The notes under the pieces are model-generated. The model was not told where the DNA came from and made no database searches. It saw nothing but the letters and a program-made list of their open reading frames with translations. From assembly GCA_020226215.1 (NCBI GenBank), contig CM035232.1, positions 79,448,693 through 79,512,692 of the forward strand: a DNA stretch of 64,000 nucleotides. The letters are read 5' to 3'. Below, one piece after another: positions 58,401 through 64,000 of this stretch (its first letter is position 1; every line of letters starts with the position of its first letter). This stretch comes from Sindora glabra (lineage: Eukaryota; Streptophyta; Magnoliopsida; Fabales; Fabaceae). The translations under genes and the position numbers were made by a program.

Positions 58401-61388
58401 AAGGGCCTTGCTGTCCATGGCTACCAAGATTGCTTGTAACCTTTCTGCCTCATTCACCCATTTAATCTGGAAGTATCTTTCCAAGCGACTCACCCACCTA
58501 TAAGCGTCTTCTCCTACAAACAGTGGAATCTCCAATTTCCTCCATCGATCTTTTATGGCTCTTCCAATTCTCCTCTTTGCCATTTCCTTTTTTGGGCCAT
58601 TTTCCCTTCTTCCTCCAACATTTGTGGATGACTCTAGAGTTGGTCCCCTATTCGATTGGTTCACTAAGGCTTCCAGTAGCTCCTCTACTCTTTTCAGCTT
58701 GGCATCGCTCAATTCTTGTCTGGTCGCCCTCACTTCTTGCTCTTCTGCAAGATTTCTCCTCCATTCTTCAAATGTCTTCTCTAAAGACTCCATTCTGGCT
58801 TCCATCTTTGATCGAACCATGAAAAAACTTTCAAGAATCTATCTTTTGCTCCCAGAATCGTGAGAGCTCTGATACCAATTGATAGTCTTGTTCAGAGATG
58901 GTAGAAAAACTAAGAAAGAATGAAAAAAGATTGAATCTTTATTGTCAAGAAAATGGGTCCCAGTCAGTAACAAAGTTCACTGATCTAGGGCTATGGAATG
59001 TGTTTATAATCCCAGGTAATTCGAGAGACCTGGTTCTCTCCCTTTCTCTCTTTCCCTCAATTCATACTCCCCTCTCTCTCGCTGTCTCTCCCCTTTTTAT
59101 AATGCTTTCTGATTCTATTTTCTAACATTCTGTTGCCTAATAGAATTCTATTATTCTGTTTTCCTCCTATCCTAGTATTATGTTATTTGTTATTTAGTTA
59201 TTCCCTTTCCCTTCTATTTCTTCTAACATAGACCTTTTTTATTGGGGGTCTACTAACACAAACTTTTTATCAAAGGATAGAAAAGTTAACTTTCCAAGTT
59301 ATTATTATTAATACTACAAACAATCAATTGCTTGTACTCCAAGGAAGAAACAATAGTTGCTCTGACTATCTAATTGCTATATGTTGAATGCAACCTACAG
59401 TAAATTCCAAAATCAAAGTGAGGATTTACTTTCATTCAAACAAATATGCTCTTAATTGGTACTTAAATTTGGAAGTTACTTATAGAAGACTGTAATTAGA
59501 GGTTACATATGGATGGCTGTCAAGTGTCTCTGTCAAACGCATAAGCTTAAGCTGTTAAGAAAAGACCTAAGAAGGGTTTTATGATATATCTCTAACCCAT
59601 TCACTAGAACACCCTTTGTGCTTTCATGCAGATATAGCACAAACCTATCTTGCACTGCCTTAAAATTTATTTTGATTAGAAGAGTGGAAGCTGCAGGTTT
59701 TGAACCCTTGACCTTTTGATTGAAGAGGTTTTGATACCATATCAAGTACAACCCAAAAGCTCAAACAATAGGCGGAAGACCCATGATGATTTTATTATAT
59801 ATCTCTAACAATTTGAAACACCAATTATGTGCTAGAATGGATTCAGTGTATCTATATGTAATTTTACAGGTGCAAGCAAAATTACATCAATAGTACATGG
59901 CACATATTTGTGGTCCACTTTGACAGAAATCTGTTGAATTGTCTGACAGGTCAAATACAATCCTCTAAGCACATTGGATTTTAGAGCAACTAACTCATGC
60001 ACTTCAGTTTACCATCCATGGATAGTTTCTTCTTCTTTATGAAAACTACACAAATAATTTTTTGATAGGAAAGAATTCATCAAGAGAAAAACGAAAGAGA
60101 ATAAAATGAGAATAAAATCTTCTTCAAAGAAAGCTGAAGGAAAAAGATAGAAAGGAACATTTCTACGGGAGAGTCTTTTAATGTCCCAGGATATCTCCTA
60201 CAGAATCAACCATCAAATCACAAAGGTACAACTTTACAACAAAGCAGAAAAGAGAATTTAATAAATGTTAAAAGGAGATTAACAATTCAATCTACCTTAC
60301 AAAACTTTCAATTGCGTACACATTAAGGAAATTTGTTAGTTACAGCATGGATCTCACTGACCTGTGGTGTGGGTGCCTGCCAATCATTTATGCATGCTTT
60401 CAAACTTCAACCTTCCATAAATGCATGGAATAGCATGCATAGGATGCAAGTATAATGAAAATTGTAACTCCCAAAAAAAACTTCACCAGATTCTAGTTCT
60501 ACGGGGGATATAAAACTGAATCAAGTAAATATATAAACATACAGCTACAAAAACCTACATGGTTGATCTTTCAGGTCTCCCTTCAATATTATCCCATATC
60601 ACAATTGAAATGCTAGTTTCTAACATCATACATAAAAATTTGGATGAGAACAATCACAAAGCACTTAACTGAAAGTATTTAATGACCTACAAGAGTGTGC
60701 GCACACATGAACATGTGTTTTTGTAGCTATCAAAATGTAGATGAGATTCTAGGATGGAGAAAAATAAATCCATGACTAGAATCTAAGTAAATGTTCAGCT
60801 TCATAATTGTTCAAGATGCTACTAAGGACTAGAATCTAAGAACAAGTAAACCCATGCAAAGTACTTTATAGAAAAAAATTGGTTAAAAAAAAAAAATATG
60901 CCACTGAGGACTGTAGGTGGTGTAACTCTCGGAATTCCGGTAGAAAAGGTTTATGTAGCGATATTTCACACAAAGCACATCTTATTGTCATTTAGAACAT
61001 TCCTTCTATTTTTGAACCAAGCAATTTTCATGCAGTGGTTTTAAAGAGATAACTATGATTGTTAAGCTAAGAGAATACCTGGCAAAGAATTCTCCTCACA
61101 GACTGTTTAGTTGCAACAGCGTTGAAAAAAAATTTGCCAACAGCAGTGTCCCTACAACACCAGTAGGATAATGGGTAACTCTCTGCTGGGGACTTCAGAT
61201 CTGTAAAGTCAAGATAAAAACCTTTTATTCATTTCACTTGTACCTAAGCAATCCCTGGAATGATCTGATGAAAGGTCTTCCATACCATGGCTGTTTCTTG
61301 ATATGTAGCATGCGCAGAGATATATTAAGAAGGACAATGCCCTTGCAGATTTGTGGTTCTGTTACAGCTGCCTGGAGACCAACAACTC
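46369..61388 (-). CDS. CLD1: CLD1-like alpha/beta hydrolase (chlorophyll dephytylase type), 3' five exons, 5' part outside window
   Basis: Five exons join in phase: 61388-61244, 61151-61079, 47583-47437, 47348-47223 and 46428-46369, all with GT-AG introns. The product fragment begins GVVGLQAAVTEPQICKG, passes through NISLRMLHIKKQPWYGRPF, GKFFFNAVATKQSVRRILCQ, CYHDASQVTDELVD and VFLEFICYSSGPLPEELL. It reaches PVLIAWGDKDPWEP (likely acid of the triad), VVLPNAGHCPQDE (catalytic His) and the C-terminus VNPLVESFVARHC. The nucleophile elbow G-x-S-x-G should end the previous exon, beyond the right edge. The sequence is closest in memory to Arabidopsis At5g38520 (CLD1), a thylakoid enzyme that removes phytol from chlorophyll; another plastid hydrolase is possible. 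The frame is intact even though one intron is 13.5 kb and packed with transposons. Confidence 0.75.
47223..47348 (-). CDS. CLD1: Hydrolase exon with catalytic Asp and His
   Basis: This 126-bp phase-0 exon codes CPVLIAWGDKDPWEPIELG and FVVLPNAGHCPQ. The Asp in GDKDPW and the His in GHCP are the expected triad members of the alpha/beta-hydrolase fold. The intron to the next exon upstream is only 88 bp. Confidence 0.88.
47437..47583 (-). CDS. CLD1: Hydrolase cap-region exon
   Basis: This 147-bp phase-0 exon codes CYHDASQVTDELVDIILSPG, then EPGAAEVFLEFICYSSG and PLPEELLPQVK. The acceptor TTTTTCAG and donor GTAAGA are good consensus matches. Its upstream intron is the 13.5-kb transposon-filled one. 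Confidence 0.88.
47645..47840 (-). repeat. 3' LTR of the intronic Copia element
   Basis: On the minus strand TGTTAATAAATAAAG to CTTCTAACA, 196 bp. Confidence 0.85.
48200..49400 (-). pseudogene. Copia reverse transcriptase/RNase H remnants
   Basis: The minus strand here resembles Copia RT through several frames. The YVDD catalytic box survives only as YIDD near 48797, and the N-terminal RT part lies around 49000-49300. No stretch is open beyond about 65 codons. Confidence 0.55.
50145..50402 (-). pseudogene. Copia integrase core remnant
   Basis: The fragment FVTFVNNYSRTIWLYLMRN aligns with the Copia integrase core. The first catalytic Asp pair has become Asn-Asn. NLHNDNVKKYFS matches the region around the second Asp. 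Confidence 0.65.
50713..51030 (-). pseudogene. Copia protease remnant
   Basis: WVIDFKTSNHML corresponds to the Copia protease active site, normally W-x-x-D-S-G-A-x-x-H, with Ser-Gly lost. It is followed by SLINVLYLSKFLFNLLLV, the conserved later block. Confidence 0.65.
51878..52622 (-). mobile_element. 5'-truncated LINE inserted in the Copia gag
   Basis: The minus strand ends with a (GTT/ATT)n tail (51878-51910), as plant LINEs with a TTG-type 3' tail do. Its frames recall the C-terminal part of a LINE RT protein, with repeated stops. A perfect 9-bp duplication TCAGATTGA flanks it (51869-51877 and 52623-52631). Only the last ~745 bp of the LINE are present, the usual 5' truncation. Confidence 0.7.
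52640..52824 (-). pseudogene. Copia gag start remnant
   Basis: The fragment NRKLDVDGQEYLAWKKS matches the N-terminal gag block of Copia elements. The LINE fragment lies directly downstream. Confidence 0.5.
53400..53595 (-). repeat. 5' LTR of the intronic Copia element
   Basis: It is 196 bp, homologous to 47645-47840. It is followed on the minus strand by a diverged primer site TGATATCTAGATCC. Confidence 0.85.
53884..54262 (-). repeat. 3' LTR of the chromovirus
   Basis: On the minus strand TGTTAGTAGACCC to GACTATCA, 379 bp, preceded by the polypurine tract TTTTGGGAGGGAGTAT. Confidence 0.92.
54202..54423 (-). pseudogene. Chromodomain-like C-terminus of the chromovirus
   Basis: VLIKWLNLPNCDSSGESAAT followed by FLDFHLKDKLTLLGGSIV matches the degenerate chromodomain and tail of plant chromoviral integrases (aromatic Trp in IKW). 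It is out of phase with the integrase frame because of the 71-bp duplication upstream. The frame enters the LTR at its end. Confidence 0.7.
54575..54716 (-). repeat. 71-bp tandem duplication
   Basis: Units 54575-54645 and 54646-54716 differ at only a few positions (for example ATAAAACCGTGGGCGGAGC against ATAAAACCGTGGGCGAAGC). As 71 is not a multiple of three, it shifts the integrase-chromodomain frame. Confidence 0.9.
54743..55969 (-). pseudogene. Chromovirus RNase H end and integrase
   Basis: A 408-codon open frame. It starts in RNase H (FTIRTNQRSLKYFNERL, YKPGRDNSAADALSRK). It contains the H-H-C-C zinc-binding region (EFHNSPMGDHS to MACDVCQRNK) and the DDE core: MDFTGRLPRAKGKDTKMVVV, VVRLHGFPTSIISDKDQIFL and HPQTNGQTKVVNHCLETYLQ. 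The usual catalytic Glu after GQT is Lys here. It ends in the C-terminal region at VEFQVGD. It is in the same frame as the RT upstream. Confidence 0.88.
55988..57067 (-). pseudogene. Chromovirus reverse transcriptase and RNase H
   Basis: The open part (56866-55988, 292 codons) has VDYKALNK-type start DYKALNKIIVLYKFPIPIID, FSKIDLKSKYHQIRMREGDV, the catalytic FFDDILVYS, YLGHIISAEGVAVDPKKIKA and LRGFLGIVGYYRHF, then RNase H VETDASSRGIGAVLLQ and IYERELMVIVMAV. The first ~60 residues (57067-56867) are readable but interrupted by stops. Length is otherwise normal. Confidence 0.88.
57068..57856 (-). pseudogene. Chromovirus zinc knuckle and protease with altered active site
   Basis: A zinc-knuckle-like GLCFRCDEKFGSEHVCKNK is followed, after a stop at about 57626, by the retropepsin (57622-57068). 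The catalytic triad reads DCR in LIDCRASHNFISKELVEEL, where family members have Asp-Ser/Thr-Gly, so the Gly is lost. The later block DLVLGLEWLAGLGEI is intact. The frame agrees with RT but not with gag; a one-base change in an A-run near 57835 separates them. Confidence 0.8.
57816..58820 (-). pseudogene. Chromovirus gag
   Basis: From 58820, a charged coiled-coil N-terminus (ARMESLEKTFEEWRRNLAEE, SDAKLKRVEELLEAL) leads to the gag core LEIPLFVGEDAYRWVSRLER YFQIKWVNEAERLQ, then a stop near 58389. The same frame reopens at 58166 (VKTELKLHPTTTLADMMNLA) and ends at the frameshift by the zinc knuckle. Confidence 0.82.
58865..58879 (-). promoter_or_regulatory. Primer-binding site of the chromovirus
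   Basis: TTGGTATCAGAGCTC directly follows the 5' LTR on the minus strand. It is a Met-tRNA-type site. Confidence 0.88.
58880..59258 (-). repeat. 5' LTR of the chromovirus
   Basis: It is 379 bp, the same length and ends as 53884-54262. Confidence 0.92.
59518..59810 (-). mobile_element. Probable TRIM (miniature LTR retrotransposon)
   Basis: Short related terminal repeats (59740-59810 and 59518-59597) share GTTAGAGATATAT and ACTTGA ends. On the minus strand TGGTATCAAAACC, a diverged Met-tRNA-type primer site, follows the 5' repeat immediately. The whole unit is about 293 bp with no coding sequence. No target duplication was seen. Confidence 0.5.
59811..61078. other. Remaining sequence of the large hydrolase intron
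   Basis: AT-rich intron sequence without recognised repeats or genes. It leads to the exon donor at 61078. Confidence 0.5.
61079..61151 (-). CDS. CLD1: Hydrolase exon RDTAVGK...RRILCQ
   Basis: A 73-bp exon whose first base completes an Arg codon split across a 92-bp intron. It codes DTAVGKFFFNAVATKQSVRR and ILCQ, then donor GTATTC. Confidence 0.85.
61244..61388 (-). CDS. CLD1: Hydrolase exon following the nucleophile elbow
   Basis: A 145-bp exon. Its first two bases complete a split Gly codon, so the preceding exon should end with the Gly-x-Ser-x-Gly turn. It codes VVGLQAAVTEPQICKGIVLL, NISLRMLHIKKQPWYGRPFI and RSFQGLL. The acceptor is CTGCAG and the donor GTACAAG. Confidence 0.87.
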
Positions 61389-61867
61389 CTGCAGAATATT
61401 AAAGCCAAATTATAGTAATAGAATGCATACTTAGAACATGGAAATAATGAATTACTTAAATTCTACAAGGAAGAAATACAATAATTTAGGTCAGAACTTG
61501 GATTAACTAAATTCTAAACGAAGAACTACAATAATTCAGCTTAGTTGTCAAAAGACTGAAGTGCCTAAACTTAATAGAAAGATGACCCATTTACTTTTAA
61601 AATCTTCTCTAGAAAGCAAATCCAAGAAATCATGAAGGTATAAGTGAGGTCAAAAGGGGAGAGTAACTTTACTTTTAGAAGCATGTAGGTCATGTAACTG
61701 CCAAAAAACAATGTGTATGTGTGTGTGAGTGAGATAGGGGGAGAGAGAGGGAGAGAGAGAGAATCAGTAACTTTTATCAGTGCTTATGAAAATGAAGTTC
61801 TACATATTTCTCTGCCTCCTAATAAGGAAGTTTGAAATCATACCAATGTTCTTTTTTATTAAATATG
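61389..61867. other. Intron sequence upstream of the nucleophile-adjacent exon
   Basis: No exon with the expected G-x-S-x-G motif is present here. A (GT)n-(GA)n microsatellite occupies about 61710-61764. Confidence 0.55.
61710..61764. repeat. (GT)n/(GA)n compound microsatellite
   Basis: GTGTGTGTGAGTGAG passes into GAGAGAGAGG-type runs over about 55 bp. Confidence 0.85.
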
Positions 61868-63202
61868 TTAGAAAGTAATACTAATAATTAGGTTTATAAT
61901 ATTATGTGCTTATATTATATTATGAGATTACTTGTCTTGCACCGAAAATTAAAGGGTATTAGAGTCTTTTCATTTTTTGGAAGTTCTATGTAAATTGAGC
62001 ACTAGAGTTATGTCTATGAAAAAATTCAATCTTTCATTCATTCAATTGTTGCTTATTCAAGTAGCACTGAGTTGATTGGAGAATAGATTGGTGGATGGCA
62101 AGGCTTTATGGATGGCACATGTTACACATGAGAGGTTTTTGGTGGCTAGTGAGACCCATGCACCACCAATTGTAGTGGCGAGTGAGCCACTATCCAGTGA
62201 TGCACCCTATTCTCCAACTTCTTCGGCAATGGCTGCAACTCCCTGTGCAGTTGTTTTTTTGGTTTGTGGATCTGAACTCTATTCTTTTTAATTTTTTGAT
62301 GATTTCAGGAGTTTTTTTTAGTCAGTTTTTTGAGAATTTTCTATCATGGCTGATTGGTTGCCGTTTTTGGTGCTATGATGTTGTATGGATTGATTTTTGG
62401 TGAATTCTGATGTTTTTGAAGCAAGTTTTTCATGCAATTTTACTGGTTGGTGATATAAATTTGCTCAATTTTGGTTGATTTGGTGCTGCAGGGACTAGTT
62501 TGGTGGATTTCAACATTGTTGGAGATTTGAGCTTGTGATTTTTGCTAGTTTAAGCATTGTTTTAATAGTGTTTGCTTGTTCTATTTGATGTGGTTCCTCT
62601 TGGGTAAGTTGGAAGTTCCATATTCGGCAGAATTTGGTGCTATTTTTATTGTGGAATTTGCTGTAGGTTTTGAGGAGTTGTTGCATTTTGGTTGATTTTG
62701 AAGTGCTTGGAGCACAATTTGAAACATTTGGTGCTATATAAATTATGGAAGTTCTGTTTATTGTGTCTTGTAAAGTTTTTTCTGGCACTTTTTTTAGTTG
62801 CAAGGCGGGGTACCTTGTGCTTCATGATGGGTTTGCACAATTTTGTGTGATATTTGGCTTCAAGTGAAATGGTTGTGTTTTCCAATGTGTTGACATTGGA
62901 GTTTGTTGTGCAATCTATTATGATATGTACATATTAGGAAGTTATTCTAGAAGATTTTAAATTTATTATTTCCTTTCTAGCTTGATTAAAATTTGATTGT
63001 AATATCTTTAATTGATTGCAATATCTTTTATTGATTGCATTTTTTATATATAAATAGATATTATGGTTGTAACAATTGCTCAACAAATTTAAGTTGGTAT
63101 TAGAGCCCTCACATCGAGGGACTTTGTTTCTACTGCCATCTTTTATTTCCAGAATTGTTCATTAGCAAATCCACAAAAAAAAAAAAAAATCAGCATCAAA
63201 AC
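61868..63202 (+). mobile_element. Unclassified retroelement sequence in the hydrolase intron
   Basis: A TGTTAGAAAG start near 61868 looks like an LTR terminus. A second LTR-like end (CAACA) with a primer-site-like TTGGTATTAGAGCC occurs at 63094-63107. Between them the plus strand is T/G-rich (62270-62900) and has no domain. At least two different element pieces are probably juxtaposed. The limits are uncertain. Confidence 0.35.
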
Positions 63203-63353
63203 TGTTAGTGATTTAAGGGTTAGGTTATTAGTTTCTTATTTACTAAGATATGCATGAGTTGTGGGCCTGTCTCTTGTAACCTTATATTTTAATATAAATA
63301 GATATACCAGCCTCTTGTGAGAGCGTGGTTTCAAGAATTATTCTCTCTTAACA
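63203..63353 (+). repeat. 5' LTR of the edge Copia element
   Basis: 151 bp from TGTTAGTGATTT to CTCTTAACA, with a TATA-like box at about 63290-63303. Confidence 0.75.
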
Positions 63354-63367
63354 TGGTATCTAGAGCC
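63354..63367 (+). promoter_or_regulatory. Primer-binding site of the edge Copia element
   Basis: TGGTATCTAGAGCC directly abuts the LTR. It is a Met-tRNA-type site with a one-base change. Confidence 0.75.
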
Positions 63368-63902
63368 ACTCTTTAGATATCTTTTTCACATAAAAAAAAA
63401 AAAGAGAGAAAACAAGAAGCTAGAGAATCCTACATTCTTCCTCCCCCCTCTTTTTTTTCTTTTCTTTTCCTCCAGTTTTGTTTATGCGTGACTGAACCCT
63501 AAGTCACGAAGGATCCAAAACCATAAAAAAACCCATATCAGGCTACGCACAGTGCAGTGTTGCAGAACAGCGAAGCTGCTGTCTGGCGAGTTTGGAGGCG
63601 CGTCAAGGCGTTTTTGGAAGATCTGGGTTGACAGCCGGACAGATCAGCGATCGGCGACCACGACAAACTGGCACGTAAGCAACACACGCGGCTTTCTGGA
63701 GGGCGCGTGAGCACCACGCGCAGAGGAGTTTTCCGGCGCGTGTAGGCGTGTGAGGAGTTTTCTGACGACCGGATTTTGACCGTCGACTCCCTGACTTATT
63801 TTGCATTCATCTGTGTGGTTCTTCAAGCAATCCAACAACTCGGGTGTGTTTTTTTTTATTTTCTGGATATTTCTTTTTGATTCTTTCTGCAAGTTTACTC
63901 TC

Positions 63903-64000
63903 ATGGCCAGTGAAATTTTTTATTCTGATACACGCAATCCACTTAGAAATAATAATGGTGAAAGAATAGTTTCTAATTTGCATCCGGTTGGTGGCCAAAT
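63903..64000 (+). CDS. Copia gag, N-terminal 32 codons (runs off the window)
   Basis: An ATG at 63903 opens MASEIFYSDTRNPLRNNN, continuing GERIVSNLHPVGGQ, with no stop before the window edge. Position after LTR, primer site and leader, and the Asn-rich start, fit a Copia gag. Too little is visible to judge whether it is intact. Confidence 0.55.
   Translation, partial: MASEIFYSDTRNPLRNNNGERIVSNLHPVGGQ

Larger units (their letters stand above)
53884..59258 (-). mobile_element. Chromovirus-type Ty3/Gypsy element in the hydrolase intron
   Basis: Two 379-bp LTRs (53884-54262 and 58880-59258), a primer site at 58879-58865, a polypurine tract next to 54263 and a perfect 5-bp duplication CAAAC (53879-53883 and 59259-59263) define the complete element. 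Gag, protease, RT, RNase H, integrase and a chromodomain-like tail follow in the normal order, in the gene's orientation. There are several stops, one frameshift in the zinc-knuckle region and a 71-bp duplication near the 3' end. I counted about two dozen differences between LTRs (about 94% identity). Confidence 0.92.
63203..64000 (+). mobile_element. 5' end of a Ty1/Copia element with a 151-bp LTR
   Basis: A short LTR (63203-63353), an adjacent primer site and a leader of about 550 bp lead to an open gag frame that runs off the window. The LTR shares CTCTTGTAAC and the TATA-like AATATAAATAGATAT with the intronic Copia LTRs, so the two are related. The element is antisense to the hydrolase gene. 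Its 3' end is outside the window. Confidence 0.75.

Noticed and set aside
59690..59745. tRNA-like B-box (GGTTCAAAACC) suggesting a SINE
   Set aside because: No A-box at the right spacing. The surrounding terminal repeats and primer-site-like word fit a TRIM better.
1..64000. CRISPR array, bacterial operon, rRNA gene or organellar gene cluster
   Set aside because: All regular repeats are LTRs, minisatellites or microsatellites. Intron-bearing plant genes and retrotransposons show nuclear plant DNA.

Overview
The window is nuclear DNA of a flowering plant, most likely a eudicot; I cannot name the species. The evidence is AT-rich sequence, two plant-type genes (one split by GT-AG introns), and dense plant LTR retrotransposons of the Copia and Gypsy superfamilies. 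There are no bacterial-type operons, CRISPR arrays or convincing tRNA/rRNA genes. Over half of the window is transposable element.

Region 1 (1-33758) is a retrotransposon graveyard. A badly decayed Gypsy element on the minus strand lies at about 1-5600. Next comes a minus-strand SIRE/Maximus-like Copia element (about 6733-33758) whose gag gene was broken twice by later insertions. One is a plus-strand Gypsy element with complete ends (11598-24279, target duplication CAAGT). The other is a minus-strand CRM-like Gypsy element (24797-31590), in which the polyprotein reading frame and polypurine tract run into the 3' LTR. The Gypsy element at 11598 was itself hit inside its protease by a young, gag-protease-only Athila-like element (13566-21962, LTRs about 99% identical by eye). 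LTR divergence agrees with this nesting order.

Region 2 (33759-46000) contains an intact intronless gene at 35711-37753. It encodes a 680-residue type II membrane protein of the plant O-fucosyltransferase-like family, with an unusual stalk of eight 13-residue repeats. Around it are an inverted-repeat MITE carrying a long (AT)n tract just upstream, a 2.3-kb Mutator-like element with a 9-bp target duplication, and a 1.75-kb imperfect palindrome (foldback element).

Region 3 (46000-64000) is the 3' half of a minus-strand alpha/beta-hydrolase gene resembling Arabidopsis chlorophyll dephytylase CLD1. Five exons are readable with consistent splice phase. The serine-nucleophile exon and everything upstream lie past the right edge. 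One intron is about 13.5 kb because it holds a Copia element (with a LINE inside it), a chromovirus and a probable TRIM element. The next upstream intron holds further retroelement sequence and the start of a Copia element whose gag opens at the window edge.

The two host genes are functionally unrelated as far as can be seen. The main biology is TE nesting, intron inflation and repeat-driven change in coding sequence. All identities are from reading by eye; no search was run.
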